From positions 1,314,133 through 1,378,132 of the forward strand of contig NW_023503456.1 in assembly GCF_014529535.1 (NCBI RefSeq): a stretch of 64,000 nt of DNA, in the 5' to 3' direction. The notes under the pieces were generated by a model. The model searched no databases. It was not told the origin of the DNA and saw only the letters and a list, made by a program, of their open reading frames with translations. The DNA comes from Bradysia coprophila (Eukaryota; Arthropoda; Insecta; Diptera; Sciaridae). Shown here one piece after another: positions 51,411 through 63,896 of the stretch; position 1 is the first letter of the stretch; each line of letters begins with the position of its first letter. The position numbers and the translations under genes are program-made.

Positions 51411-51915
51411 AGATCCGGAATAAGGCGAGTAGTTGAATTACTTCAAACGATCACATACACAGGATAGATCGGTCCACCTACCCTGTCTGTTCTTGTGGTC
51501 TGGCACCTGAAGTTCAGTAACCGAACCTGGTGTACATACTCTTAGGGATTGTTCACTTAACTCCAAACTCAGGTTTCATACCTTCGGGTATTATGAACTC
51601 CAGGATGACGATCTACCATCATTGGAAGGCAAGTGCCTTTACGACTTCTTATTGCAAACAGGGAAATTTCCCTGATAGGTCAGGGAGTAGGAAACAAAGG
51701 ATTCCTGCTTCGCAATTGAAGGAACCTCTCAAAACTTTAATTTATCTAATTTTATTACGTTGCAGCATAGAATGCACCCTGGTTTACTACCTGCCCAGCG
51801 ATAGTTAATTTCCAGATAGGGAAATGGAAAAAAACCGAAAACACTCCAAATGTAATGGATCATTTTCGCAGGGGACGCATTGCTGTGTAAATGGTCAACT
51901 TTTGCAATTCTTTGA

Positions 51916-52095
51916 GTTCGAAAAAAGACTAAAGATGGTCTGGGGGGATGAAGTGAAAGCTGTAATCGGTTCGCTTTTGATTACTACCGTTCACGTTCGT
52001 TGAATAAAAAAGTGAAAAGTGAGCGAAAGTGATTTAACGCGAACCGATTACAGCTGTCAGTTCATCACCCCAGACCATCTAGTCTTTTTTCGAAC
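51916..52095. mobile_element. 180 bp hairpin MITE
   Basis: Inverted arms of about 60 bp: GTTCGAAAAAAGACTA, GATGGTCTGGGG and GCTGTAATCGGTTCGC, each mirrored on the right. No clear target duplication is seen. Confidence 0.8.
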
Positions 52096-52834
52096 TTAAA
52101 GGGTCTCTGTTGCACAGAACTTTAGTGCTTTTCATCTCCAGTTTCCACAAACATAAGTGTGAAGAAGAAGAAGAAGAAGAAATGTGAAGAAATTAGGTGC
52201 AAGCAGACAGCAAACAGACAAATAATTCATTGTGAACTTTCTGTTTGTGTATTCGGATGAGTTGGCGAATTGTTCCAATTTTTGCGATGACATGATATTG
52301 CGAAATTCGAAGTTGTTTATAACGGCGTGATAAACAACATTTTTTACGACATTGTCATTATATAGGCTGAGGTGGATGATAAGATGCGCCACAAAATGTG
52401 TGTGTGTGTATGTGTGGTGTGTGTGTGTGATAACGAAACGATGTTTATCTGACATGCGAAATTTTAAGTTTACAGACAGAGATATTGATTCACATAAATT
52501 CATCGGTTTTACCGCTATCATGACAACAATGGTAAGCCGTTCGATTGATATCGGCAAGCGTGGTTTTTTAGTACTTTTTACAGATAGCCTAAAATTTGTG
52601 GGAAATGTAATTTCACAATAATTGTAGTTTGGCATGACTGTGATTGGTGTACATGAAAAACAATTTCCAAAATTGTGAGTTTTCAACCTGATAGTAAGAT
52701 GCTGAAGGAGACACGAGACCTCCATAGTTTTTGAGGACAATTCTGGTCATTGGACACTTTTCCAAAAATTCGATTGGATTGAGGCGCTTTTTACCTTTTC
52801 ACTCATTACTTCAGTACTTACTGTGTCTGTTATG

Positions 52835-52924
52835 CATAGCGACGCGAAGGTGACCTAATCTAAATTTTTCCATTATTCTTATTCAAAAGAAAAATTTGAA
52901 TTAGGTCGCTTTCGCGTCGCTATG
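52835..52924. mobile_element. Palindromic MITE, GAATTAGGTC family, copy 1
   Basis: CATAGCGACGCGAAGGTGAC and GTCGCTTTCGCGTCGCTATG arms with ACCTAAT...AAATTT / AAATTTGAATTAGGT inside. A second copy is at 53585-53693 and half-copies are near 46975 and 53105. Confidence 0.8.
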
Positions 52925-54815
52925 TGTAGGCAAAGTGTGGGCACTTTTGAAACACACATGTCATTGGAGACTCTGGTATATTTTCTCTAGTTTTGTTCAC
53001 TTCGAATGTAGCCTCAATTCCATCAATGTCGACCAGGGAAAAAGTAGATCTTAAAATTCGAGTGAGGCTTTTTTTCTGTACCTACTCTACCTCTACTCAT
53101 ACCAACGTGAAAGAGACCTAATTCAAACCTTTCTTTTGATGTGCTTCGCATCGATTTGTGTAGCTAGAGTTATAGCGTTAAGTCTCAGCGAGTATTGCCT
53201 CTGTTCTTTCCAAAAAAAAACAAACGTTTTTGGCTATTGGCTAAAAATTACATGTCTACACGAGACGGATAATGAGGTTGTCTTGGATAGTAACAGTTAC
53301 TGAATAATTCGGCATGAGAGTAAGTGCTACGCAGACCAGTAAGACCGTACAAGTATTTACGGGGTGTCGTTGAGATGGAGAATTAGAAGAAAAAAGGAAA
53401 CTTAGGAGTGGAGACTAGTGAAGTTAAATAACGTGTTGTCGATCGAGCGATAGTAATGGTCGAATAGAAAATTTTCACAGCTAAGGTTCTTGCAGTGTTT
53501 AGCCAATGCCGAATACCGTTAACAGAGAATAGCTCTTACCGCACCATAGAACAATTCTCGAGAATAACAGCAGTTACTGCTACACATAGCAACGCCAAAG
53601 GGACCTAATTAAAGTTTTTCTTTTTTTTCTCCTGTCAAACTTGACAGAATAACAAAAGCAAAATTTGAATTAGGTCTCTCTACCGTTGTTATGGTTAGCT
53701 AGAGTAATGCAGCGAAAGTGACAAGTAACAGTTTAGCCGACTGACCCGTTCTTATTTTGCGATATTTTCTTATCATCGACGATACTCAATTTGATTTAGT
53801 TCAGTCGACTAGGTCACTCTCACGAACAACATCTCAATAAAAACATTGAAAGAGACACTTCAATTGAACAACATCAATTAGCTTTTATTGATGCAACGGT
53901 AATCGAAACGCAAACACCTTCCTAATCAGGTGAATATTTGTTTCCTTTATGACATGAATGAGATTTTTGATGGTTCCTGTAGTTTGATAAGTAAAGACGA
54001 TTTTTCGGAGGAGTTCGTTATCGACAAACTTTATCAATCATGTTATATATGGCAGACACTTGGGTACACATTAAGCACATTTTTTCGTTGAGTTACATAA
54101 GTTGAATGTTATGCTGACACTTTAAGGGACACATTTTTCATTGAAATCACGTTTGTTTCATAAGTAAAATTACAGTAGGTACTTACCCACCAAGCGTCCG
54201 GACAAAAGTCTTGAGTCATATTAAAAAAAAAAGTCAAAACAAAAAAATTACAAAGAAAAAGTCACTTGGTCCGAAGAATTGCGAAGAATTTACAACATTT
54301 CTCTCGATTGTCAAGTCGTATTTCATAACTGTGGTGAAATTCATAAATTGGAATCCCGGTCGATGAATTGTTTTTTTTTGCGCCCAATTGTTCCTTTCAA
54401 TCGCGTTTGCAGTTTTTCGACAACTGATTAACTATTTCATCGATTCATTCGAAAATATCTCATGGCACAAAACGATTTCGGGCGGCATATCTTTATCAAA
54501 AATTGATTAGATAAAGTCGTTGAGCACGAATTCATTGAACAAATAAACAAATAGCGAAAATGTCTTTGAAACGTTAATTTATTCTAATCCTCCAAAACGC
54601 ACACCGTTCAGCAGCTGTCGAATTTTACAATTACAATATGGAACTCATGTCAGTTAGTACATTGACAGGAGCGTATCCAGGGGGTGTTGTGCATTGGTTG
54701 AGAAAAGAGTAGATCATTGTTGAATAGCCGGTTTGTTCTCAAATTAGTTGTCAGTGTCATCCAAATAACGACAAAAAACGAAATCAAATAAATTTTTCGA
54801 ACTTTGAACTACGGT
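52925..54815. other. Gene-poor stretch
   Basis: Apart from the MITE at 53585, nothing gene-like was found. A half-copy of the GAATTAGGTC family is at 53100-53165. Confidence 0.4.
53585..53693. mobile_element. Palindromic MITE, GAATTAGGTC family, copy 2
   Basis: CATAGCAACGCCAAAGGGAC and GTCTCTCTACCGTTGTTATG arms, with AATTTGAATTAGGTC in the right arm and an inner CTGTCAAACTTGACAG palindrome. Confidence 0.75.
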
Positions 54816-54823
54816 ATTGTTGC

Positions 54824-54897
54824 CAAGGCTGTATACTTTGGATCTATTTAATAAAATGGCGGTCTGCGTGACTTTCCCAAAGTATACAACAGCCTTG
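54824..54897. mobile_element. 74 bp MITE, CAAGGCTGT family
   Basis: Ends CAAGGCTGTATACTTTGG and CCAAAGTATACAACAGCCTTG. Perfect 8 bp target duplication ATTGTTGC (54816-54823, 54898-54905). Retains the AATAAAATGGCGGTCTGCGT core of the 15738 copy, reverse-complemented. Confidence 0.9.
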
Positions 54898-54905
54898 ATT
54901 GTTGC

Positions 54906-57097
54906 AGGCCCGTAGGCAGCAGGAGGCATTAGTTGTGTAGGAATAATTTATTAGAATTGTAGTGTAGGGAGGGATGTTTATTATAAGTCTTTTCGTTGAG
55001 AATAAGAACATCAAGTGACTTTTGATTGCAGATTTTTGTTCGTCAGGCTGTTTTCAGTAGTTTTTTTTAAATCGCGGACTGTGCACAAATCCTCAATGAA
55101 TATACAATGTACATTCCCGACAACTACTCTAAATTCATCATTGCGTAGATGTCTACAGAGTTGCTTTGGTGATAAAGCTTGCAACAACGCACTTCAAGCA
55201 TGAGTGGTTCTCTAAATAGAGTATTGAAGCTGGAGAGTGTATCAAACAAATTTTGGAGCTATAACTCAGGAAACTTTTGGCAGCTGTAACTCGAAGCACT
55301 TTTGCTTAAAGTGCGCTGCTTGAAGTGAAGCACCAGATTCTTCGGATGAATTTGCCAACAATCGGCCACGAGTGAATTGTTTACGATTTTGAGTTACTTC
55401 AAAAAAATTCCCATGCGCACTGTAGTGGTCGTAACGACTCCTCAGAGAGCTCAGCCAAATTTGCGGCAATGTTCTTCAGCCTCAACTTTAAAATTCAATT
55501 TTTTTGTTTTGCCTGTGTTTCACTAGTTTTTCATCATATCTCCGGAAGTTTTCACTCAAAAATCGTGTGCGATATGTCAAATAAATGGTATTGACAAGAC
55601 ACAACAAAGATTTACTTTTTGGAAAATACAGTTGGTTGTTTTTCAGCTGATCCACACAAAAAATTGAAACTGTTTACATGTCTATTACTCGCGTACATGT
55701 AGCACCTACAAACAAGTACATATAAACAGTTCTGGCTGTATGTGTCAGTGCCTATATTCGCGAAAATATTTTCACGATATTTCTCAAATTTTCACGGTTT
55801 TCTCAAATTTTTGTGAATTTTACCATTTTTTTTATTTGAGAAAATCGCGAAAATTTGAGAAAATTCGTGAAAATATTTGCGCGAATATAGGCACTGGATG
55901 TGGATCAGCTCGAAAACATCTGAAGTAAATTCATGCAGAAAATCGGGTTCGTACAAGAGTACGACACAGCGACAAAGCAAGCAAAACTGCATATTTTCCT
56001 ACTTTTCCTGTTTTCCCGCTCCTGCCACTGCTCATTTGCTATGGGAACATACATTACCTGTTGCCTGTGTCATGTCAGCCTCTCCATGTATAATATCATC
56101 ACCGGAAGCAATCCTCTTCCGTCCAAACTCCAAAATATCTAGCTTTCAATTGAAACGCACCAATTTTGTTTTAATTTGATTTTTATTCTCAATTTTACTT
56201 TTAATCTCCAAAATCAATTGTAACATTTCTCATTTTTGTACAAGGCACCAAAATAATAAAATCATCAGAATTGAATTGAATTATTTTATTTTATTTATTT
56301 GTGAAAACTGTAACTCATTTCCGGATAATACAGTTACGTGTCATCGTATAAAATTGCAACAAAAGTGTGTTTATAGTTCGGATCAATTTGAAGGGATATT
56401 TCCAGATATATATGTATTCCGAGGTATGGATTGTAAGGGACCAGTTTTAACAGGATATAATATATTTATAATTTGTTTTTTTAAATTCTCTGAAACTCAG
56501 CTCTATATAAAACGTAACAAAGTTAATTCAACAATTTACGACTTTTTTGCTAGAAATTTTTTTTTTACATAAAAAAAACGATTTTTTATATCCCCGTGAT
56601 AGGTGTTTAAATTAAAAGGGTTATAAATGTAGGACAATTTAGTAGAACAACCATATTTTCTCTCTCTCTCTCTCATTTTCCAACCTCTCTTTGATCATTG
56701 AAAATGGCTATTACCATATATATCGTACATCTATAATATTTTTTTTGTTTTTATATTTCCCAGTTTATGTGTAGTTTTATTTATGTAGCTAATTTTCATA
56801 AAATTTATTTTATTTGAAGTTTTCTCTCTTTTTTTGTTAATTTTTTTTTACTGTTTTTTAATTATTTTTTTTTTTAAATTACAAGTGTTTATGCTGGTTC
56901 ATCAAAAATGCGTTACACATAAACATAAAGTTTATTTACGAATGTACTCATATAGTAAATATGGTAATTTATCTTGTTTTTTTTTTGGTATGTACATTTA
57001 AATTGATGATTTCTCTCACTTTCTATGAATTTATTTATTTATTATTGGAGCTGCGGGAATCGCCCAAGGAAACCACCTTGATAAGACCATTATCTTC
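54906..57097. other. Gene-poor stretch
   Basis: AT-rich, with simple (TC)n at 56656-56676 and long T runs at 56560-56880. Holds the 55746-55896 MITE. No supportable coding region. Confidence 0.4.
55746..55896. mobile_element. 151 bp hAT-type MITE
   Basis: Ends CAGTGCCTATATTCGCG and CGCGAATATAGGCACTG, with AAAATATTTTCACGA mirrored inside; the element folds almost completely. The flanks give no clean 8 bp duplication (ATGTG shared). Confidence 0.8.
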
Positions 57098-57616
57098 ACA
57101 TTTTCGTTAATTTATTATAATTCCTTCAACTTGAAGTGTACTTGAGAATGTCCAGTGGGTGGAGCTGAACGTGAACGGCTGTTTTTTGTATGGTGTGCTC
57201 TCCTTTCATCAAAAAAATGTGTAGTTTTCAAAGCCTGCCCTTGTACCAGAGCTATATGTGAATGTATTATTATTATAAAACAAGCTAAGCACGTCCCTGT
57301 TTGCGCTAAATGCATCCTTCCCAAAAGATTTTTTTTAAAAGATATTTTCGTATCCCTTACCTTAGCAATGCAACTCTGTAAAATAATACAAAAATTCGTC
57401 ACATTTTCGATTTACCTTCGCTTCAAGCTTAATTAAGTCAGTCACAGTCTACATAAGACATTCACATATAGCTCTGGTACAAGGGCAGGCTTTGAATACT
57501 ACACATTCTTTTTGATGAAATGGGACCACCACATACCAAAGAACAACCTTTCACGTTCAGCTCCACTGAAGATTCTCCAGTACACTTCAAGTTGAAGGAA
57601 TTGTAATAAATTACAA
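57098..57616. mobile_element. Foldback element with about 150 bp arms
   Basis: AATTCCTTCAACTTGAAGTG (57120) mirrors CACTTCAAGTTGAAGGAATT (57585-57604). The outer AATTTATTATAATTCC / GGAATTGTAATAAATT and inner AGCCTGCCCTTGTACCAGAG / CTCTGGTACAAGGGCAGGCT extend the arms. Confidence 0.85.
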
Positions 57617-58179
57617 AAATTTTCCCGCATCTCACTTCTCTTATTTATTAATTACGAAAACATTTTAATTTCATTTATTTCCACTGTGTGTTTGTTTTAT
57701 CCACTTTCTATGTTGAACAAGGACATTCCGGTTTTTTTTTATAAATAGTTAAATATTTACAAATTAATGTCAGAGTTTGGAGTATAGTTTTGATAAAACT
57801 CTTTTACTTTTTTGATTTAATTGGTCACATAGTTCATTCGGAGAGACGGATTACTTTCAGAAACGAATGTGCTGGAGGGTGGTTAGATACGTCGAAATTG
57901 ACAAAACCAACTTTGAATAGTTTACAGACCGCCAGTCAGAGAAGTCTTTATCTTTTTTTACGCCAAATTTAAAAGTTCTACAAAAAATTTGTCGATGCAA
58001 CTTTACCAGCTGGCCCATTCATACAATCACCGATGCGCACTTGTACGGTTTTATCACAACCAGTGGTTGAACCACGCTTTTGCATGAGACTACAAAATCC
58101 GTATAAAGAAGTAAGTGGCGTGTATGTATGAGTGGACCAGCTCGTAAAACAGCTGAAGGAAATGCAGACACAAATTTTA

Positions 58180-59421
58180 GTGGACCTGCTTAGGCAAAAA
58201 ATCGTTATAACGATGATTGTAGGTTGTTCCGTATCGATTCCTGATTCTAAATTGATGTGGGGCCAAGACGGCAGCTCAATGGTTCTCTGGTGAGCGGCCG
58301 TTATGTCCTTTTTTTTCTATGATTTTTCATTCGTAAGCGAGAAGAGATATCAATCCACTTCCAAAGGACAAGTTATAGAGAAAAGTCTAAATTTTTTTTG
58401 GTGAAATTTAATTTTTGACATTTGAATCCAAAATGGCGGAAAAAATTGGTCAAAGTCGAAAGAAAAAAAAAATTCGGAAAGGAAAATCTCTGAAACCGAT
58501 AGAAAGACTGTAAATTCGCAAAAATTTTCTTCTAAAGGTTTATAGAGAATCTAAGAGCTACGTTTTCGTTTTTTATTTATTGAAATCGGGCAGCTCGTTC
58601 TGGAGCTATGTCCGTAACAGTGAAGTCACCACATGTTCTTCATGTAAAAATACATCGAAATTATTATTTATTTAGAGTAAATAATCACACGTATTTCGAT
58701 GACAATCGACCTAAAGTTGTATTTTCTGTAAATTTTAGTAGCTCAAGGCGTAACCGAGTTTCATATTTTCACGGAAACATGCTCCCTGTTCTAGAATTTA
58801 AGGATTTTGAAGGATCTCTGAGTTTTTTTGGATTCTCTTCAGGATTTATTGAACTGTTGAGGTGGTAGTGGGTCAGTTCCAAAAATTATGTCACTGCAAA
58901 TGCACAATGTGTTCCCAGCTCTAGAACGTAAGTATTATGAAGGATATCTGAGGTTTTATTGGGTTCCCTTCTGGACTTTTGGGATTGTTGAGGTTATATT
59001 ATGTTATTTCCTAAAATTCCACCACCTTACATGGTATACCATGCTACAGTTATAGAATTTTAGAAGAAAATTTTACAGTCTTTCTATCGGTTTCACAGAT
59101 TTTCCTTTGCGAAAAAAATATTTTTCGACTTTGACCAATTTTTTCCGCCATTTTGAATTCAAATGTCAAAAAATAAATTTCATCAAAAAAAATTTAGACT
59201 TTTCTCTATAACTTATCCTTTGGAAGTGGATTGATATCTCTTCTCGCTTACGAATGAAAAATCATAGAAAAAAAGGGACATAACGGCCGCTCACCAGAGA
59301 ACCATTGAGCTGCCGTCTTGGCCCCACATCAATTTAGAATCAGGAATCGATACGGAACAACCTACAATCATCGTTATAACGATTTTCTAAGATGCACGAT
59401 TTTTTGGATAAGCAGGTCCAC
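58180..59421. mobile_element. 1.24 kb foldback element with TA flanks
   Basis: Arms of about 350 bp (58180-58535 and 59055-59421), at least 90% identical as reverse complements. The ends GTGGACCTGCTTA and TAAGCAGGTCCAC are flanked by TA. Two diverged tandem blocks of about 120 bp fill the centre (58600-59030). The 86-codon frame at 58608-58868 has no recognisable features. Confidence 0.85.
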
Positions 59422-59528
59422 TATAATAACGACTTATTTACCTTTTATCTACTGTAAGTTGAAAAAAATTCATAACTTTCAGCATGAATCTAGTTAGCAA
59501 AGACAGTCAATTTACACACTAAAATTTC

Positions 59529-59597
59529 CGTGCGCATAAGTTTCTATATTGGTTATATGCCTTATGCATATAACCAATATAGCAACTTATGCGCACG
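59529..59597. repeat. 69 bp palindrome
   Basis: CGTGCGCATAAGTTTCTATA and mirror, with an ATATTGGTTATATG / CATATAACCAATAT core. A second imperfect palindrome, GCTAACACGTTAGTAAATGGG / CCCATTTACTAACTAGTTAGC, lies at 59701-59817. Confidence 0.85.
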
Positions 59598-60512
59598 TAA
59601 TTGACAGAATCCTACTACGATCAGGTGTAGCAGGATTTTGTGTTGATGTGTTTTGCTTGAAAATTATGAATATTTCAACTAACAGTAGATAAAATCTTGT
59701 TGCTAACACGTTAGTAAATGGGGTTTTGCACACACGATGTGTTGCCGAACTCGCTCCGCTCGTATCGGCAAACTTACATCTAGTGCGCAAAACAAGCCCA
59801 TTTACTAACTAGTTAGCAAAATAGCTATGTTTCACATTTTTCCAAAATTACAAGTTTGGAAAAAAATTGAGGAAAGCCTAAGAAAACTTGAGAAAATAGT
59901 TCGTGTATAGTAGTGACTTAGCCTGTTGCACTTACATTTGAAGATGCTTCATTAAGTGGCGGTCTTAGAAAGGTGGTATCGAATCCAGCTTATTGTTCGT
60001 CAAAATAATCCCTCACACCGAAGGAAAAACTAAAAAAACAATTCGTTGAAAATATTTGACTTAATAATTGGCGTGTGTCAACATCGTCGGAAAGGGGGTC
60101 AATTTATAATATTTTTTTTCATTTTTTTTACAATAATTCATCGTTTTTATCGTTTCCAAATATATTTTCGAAATGGTCACACCATTGCATGGTGCGGACA
60201 CCATGACCACAATTTTATTTTTACCTTTATTATGCAATCATCACACAATGAACGAACCCATATACCGTTCATTTACGTTTTCCTTCTTTTCGGTTTTCAT
60301 TTTCTTTTCTTTAAAAAAAGGTTAAAAGTCGTTAAGTGCGACTTCAATTTCACTTTTTCGTTCGATATTTTCTTCTTCTTCTGTTCTGTGTTACTGTTGT
60401 TGGGTGTTAGTTGTTATACAATGTTCGTTTAACACCTTTGGTAACTGCCCCGTCATGACAGCAAATTTCTTGTCAAAAGTTCCAAGTCATTGATATTTAT
60501 GAACTTACAATG

Positions 60513-63500
60513 TCATGTTTGAAAAACCATTAATATTACACAGAGAGCACCAAGATATCCACTTAACATCCGTGTCGTTGAGGACGAGGTGATAGCTGAA
60601 GCCGAATATTCGCCTGCGAAAGAAAAGAAAAGACGAAGAGAAGGGGTTGTAGTAGTGAAATAAATGGAAGATTTGTTTTTGCAAGAAAATGGAGGAAATT
60701 TGATATTTTCCATCGATAAAAAGACTGATGATGGTCGGCTATATATATGTGTGTGTGGGTACCACGTTATTCGAACGAAAAAAGTAATTGCCTTTAAGAG
60801 GATAAATGATTGACAAATTACTACCGAAAGGATAGAGTTACGTTGCAATATACCGATTAGAACGCTTTCTCCGTGGATCGTCTTCAATGGGTTAGAAATC
60901 TGCAGCTGAAAAGTTTATACAGGATGCCACCATTCCCATAAGAAATCGACAGAAAAAGCAATAAAAAGCCCTAGGAACTAAGAGCCTTACAGCGCAACGA
61001 CACAAGCCTAAAATTTGTCAGTTCAAGTACTTCCAGTTAAAAATTGCCTGGAAACTCAAGGAAACTGTTTCTGTTTATTCAAATACAAAAGGACAATCAT
61101 GCTTCGATTTTCTATCTATGCATAGCACTGCTCCTAGCATTAACATAGACAAATATTCGGAGGCTGACGAAGTCACCAGTAGGTTTTATGTTTCAATTTG
61201 TAAATCGAGATGACTTGTTTTCGTTGTATGAGTTTAACATAACAATACAAAGAATCGTAACCTGCAGCTCGTACCGAGTAGTACAAAGTTCGTGACCTGT
61301 GTGCATCGATCAGAACTGATCGGCCCTAACTGATGAAAGAAGATTCAGCTCTTTTATCACAAAAGCCTCCAAATTCGACGTTTAATCAGCGTTAATGCTA
61401 GGAGAAGTGCTATGATCTATGTTGTGTCGTATTCCTTGTTAATTTCGATTTTTAAAGTGGCAACCAAATCCGGTACACAATTTCCAAATGCCTCAAACTT
61501 TATCATCTGTCATCAGAAAAAGCGACAAAAATAAATAATGAGCCTGCTCTGGCCCTAATCGTCTCATCATGCCCGCACGTTAGTCAGCGGGCGTGACGCA
61601 AGTCCACTAATACAAAATTTTACAATTTTTTTTTTTGGGGAACAAGAAGCATATTTACAACAACTTTTTGACTTCCTCCCTTGGCTCCAATGTCTCCCAT
61701 TGACTTGGATATACGGAATCTAGGCATCCATACGAGTTCAACGAACTATCACACGTTACTGCAGCTTCAAAATTGGCTGAGATATTGAATTTCAAAATCA
61801 TGGTTCTCCCATATAAAAATGAAAAATTTCGTTTTTTCAGATAACTGAAATCGCCTACGTTAGTTAGTTAGTTCCTATGGAAAAGTGCGATTTCGTAGCT
61901 CCTAAATGTTTCTTTAGATTTTCCTGAAATTTTGGTTATAGGTAAATCTCGGGTCCTAGATCAAAATAACAGTTTTTAAAATGTGGGTACGCGAGCGTGT
62001 AACTTTCGGTGTATGTGACTGGCAGCTGGAAAAATTTGGTCACTTACGGGTATCGATAGTATATAGCTATATGTACCTATATATAGTTAGCATATAGCTA
62101 TAAAGACCTATATATAATTAGTATATTGACCTATATATAGTTAGTAGATAGCTGTATTGATCTATATTTAGTTAGTATATAGATATATGGACCTATATAT
62201 AGTTAATATATGACTATATTGACCTATAGAGTTATTATATAGCTATATCGACCTATATATAGTTAGTATATACCTGTATTGACCTATATAGTTAGTATAG
62301 CGCTATATGTATCTATATATAGTTAATATATGGCTATATTGACCTATATATAGTTAGTATATAGCTATATCGACCTATATATAGTTAGTATATAGCTATA
62401 AAGACCTATATATAATTAGTATATTGACCTATATATAGTTAGTATATAGCTGTATTGACCTATATTTAGTTAGTATATAGCTATATTGACATATATATAT
62501 ATAGTTAATATATGGCTATATTGACCTATATAGTTAGTATATCGCTATATGTATCTATATATAGTTAATATATGGCTATATTGACCTATATATAGTTAAT
62601 ATATGGCTATATTGACCTATATATCGTTAGTTCATAGCTATATTGACCTATATATCTTTAGTTCATAGCTATATCGACCTATATATATAGTTAGTATATA
62701 CCTGTATTGACCTATATAGTTAGTATATCGCTATATGTATCTATATATAGTTAATATATGGCTATATTGACCTATATATAGTTAATATATGGCTATATTG
62801 GCCTATATATAGTTAGTATATAGCTATATCGACCTATATATCGTTAGTTCATAGCTATATTGACCTATATATAGTTAGTATATAGCTATATTGTGGTAGA
62901 TGAAGCGTTGGTTTCTTCGACAAAGTCTCAGAGTTTTGGGAGTAGATGACAGTGACAAATAGAAAAAATGTCGGGCAGCTGGAATTTACTGTTTCAACTA
63001 TGGTTTTAGTATTATCTTTTGTGTTGCGGGGCTTAAAAAATTGTTATCTTCAGCAAAGTCTAAAAATATTTCTGATATGGTACAACGGAAGCTTCTAACC
63101 TGAAAACTTACAAAATAACTGACATCAGCCAAAAAACCCCTCAAAGTGTATAAAAGTGACGCGAGTCCTTTATCTTACTTACAAAATGACTAGCTAAAGG
63201 CATGTTTAAACCAATGAAGTAACAGATTTTCCAGTAAATTGTTTAGATGGAATGAAACAATGAAACTACTACCACTGGTGACATGATTGTCGTATTTCAA
63301 TGATTAAAACGGGATACCGTTTCCGTTTGAAGAGGGTTCAGTGAATTTTTCGTCTTCAAAAATCTGAATAAAGGAGAACCTTTAAGCGACAATTCGAGCG
63401 AAAAAGATTCATTCAACCTGACGTAAATTTAAGCAATTTCTGTAATCATTGATCAGGTTAACATTTTCGATTTTTGTCCGATCAAAGCACTTAGCTGGGT

Positions 63501-63896
63501 AATAGAAAAAAATGAAGAAGTACTTTAATCGAAGTATGCGAATATTTCCACACCTTTTTCTCATAATGTCATTGCCAAACTACCATTAAGGCTGCTAATG
63601 GTATAATTGTTATCAAAATACTACTCCATTTTACGTGTAAAAACCTCTAGGTGCTTTGGTCCGATTGAAAGATAAATTCAGCTAAATTCAGTACATATTA
63701 ACCTACTGCAGATGGAGAAACGTTCCGTTTTTCCCATTCAACATGTACATTCAATGGATGAAAAAAAGGCGTCAAAAGGGAAGGACTCACCATTTATCAC
63801 ATGCAGCATAATATTTATTGGATCACTGTTCGATGGTTGGCACGAATAGTTCCCGGAATCCTTCTTTTTAACCGACGGTATTGTTAACGATCCAAT
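60513..63896 (-). CDS. dpr: dpr-family Ig-domain cell-surface protein, last two exons (partial)
   Basis: Dpr proteins are neuronal surface receptors that pair with DIP proteins (known for the family). Exon 63896-63791 encodes IGSLTIPSVKKKDSGNYSCQ and PSNSDPINIMLHVING, the end of the second Ig domain: D-S-G-N-Y-S-C with the disulfide Cys, then PSNS and the family's VHVLNGE-like ending. It stops at AATG|GTGAGT. Exon 60613-60513 resumes in phase (GC|GAA) with EYSASAITSSSTTRMLSGYL and a hydrophobic tail GALCVILMVFQT before TGA, a plausible GPI-attachment signal. The intron is 3177 bp and carries the 31 bp satellite. Upstream exons (signal peptide, Ig1, start of Ig2) are outside the window. Which dpr paralogue cannot be told. 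Confidence 0.85.
62055..62893. repeat. 31 bp AT-rich satellite (TATATAGTTAGTATATAGCT units)
   Basis: About 27 units of (T)GACCTATATATAGTTAGTAT followed by ATAGCTATAT, period about 31 with shorter variants. It lies inside the last intron of the dpr-family gene. Confidence 0.9.

Noticed and set aside
52132..52740. 202-codon minus-strand open frame
   Set aside because: Contains microsatellite translations (THTHHTYTHTH, LLLLLL) and no recognisable domain.
55015..55203. Cysteine-containing 62-codon frame, considered as a small secreted peptide
   Set aside because: No signal peptide with a plausible cleavage site, no promoter or poly(A) signal, cysteines not in a known pattern.
60046..60432. 128-codon plus-strand open frame rich in Phe/Ile
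   Set aside because: AT-rich composition artefact (long T runs), no motif.
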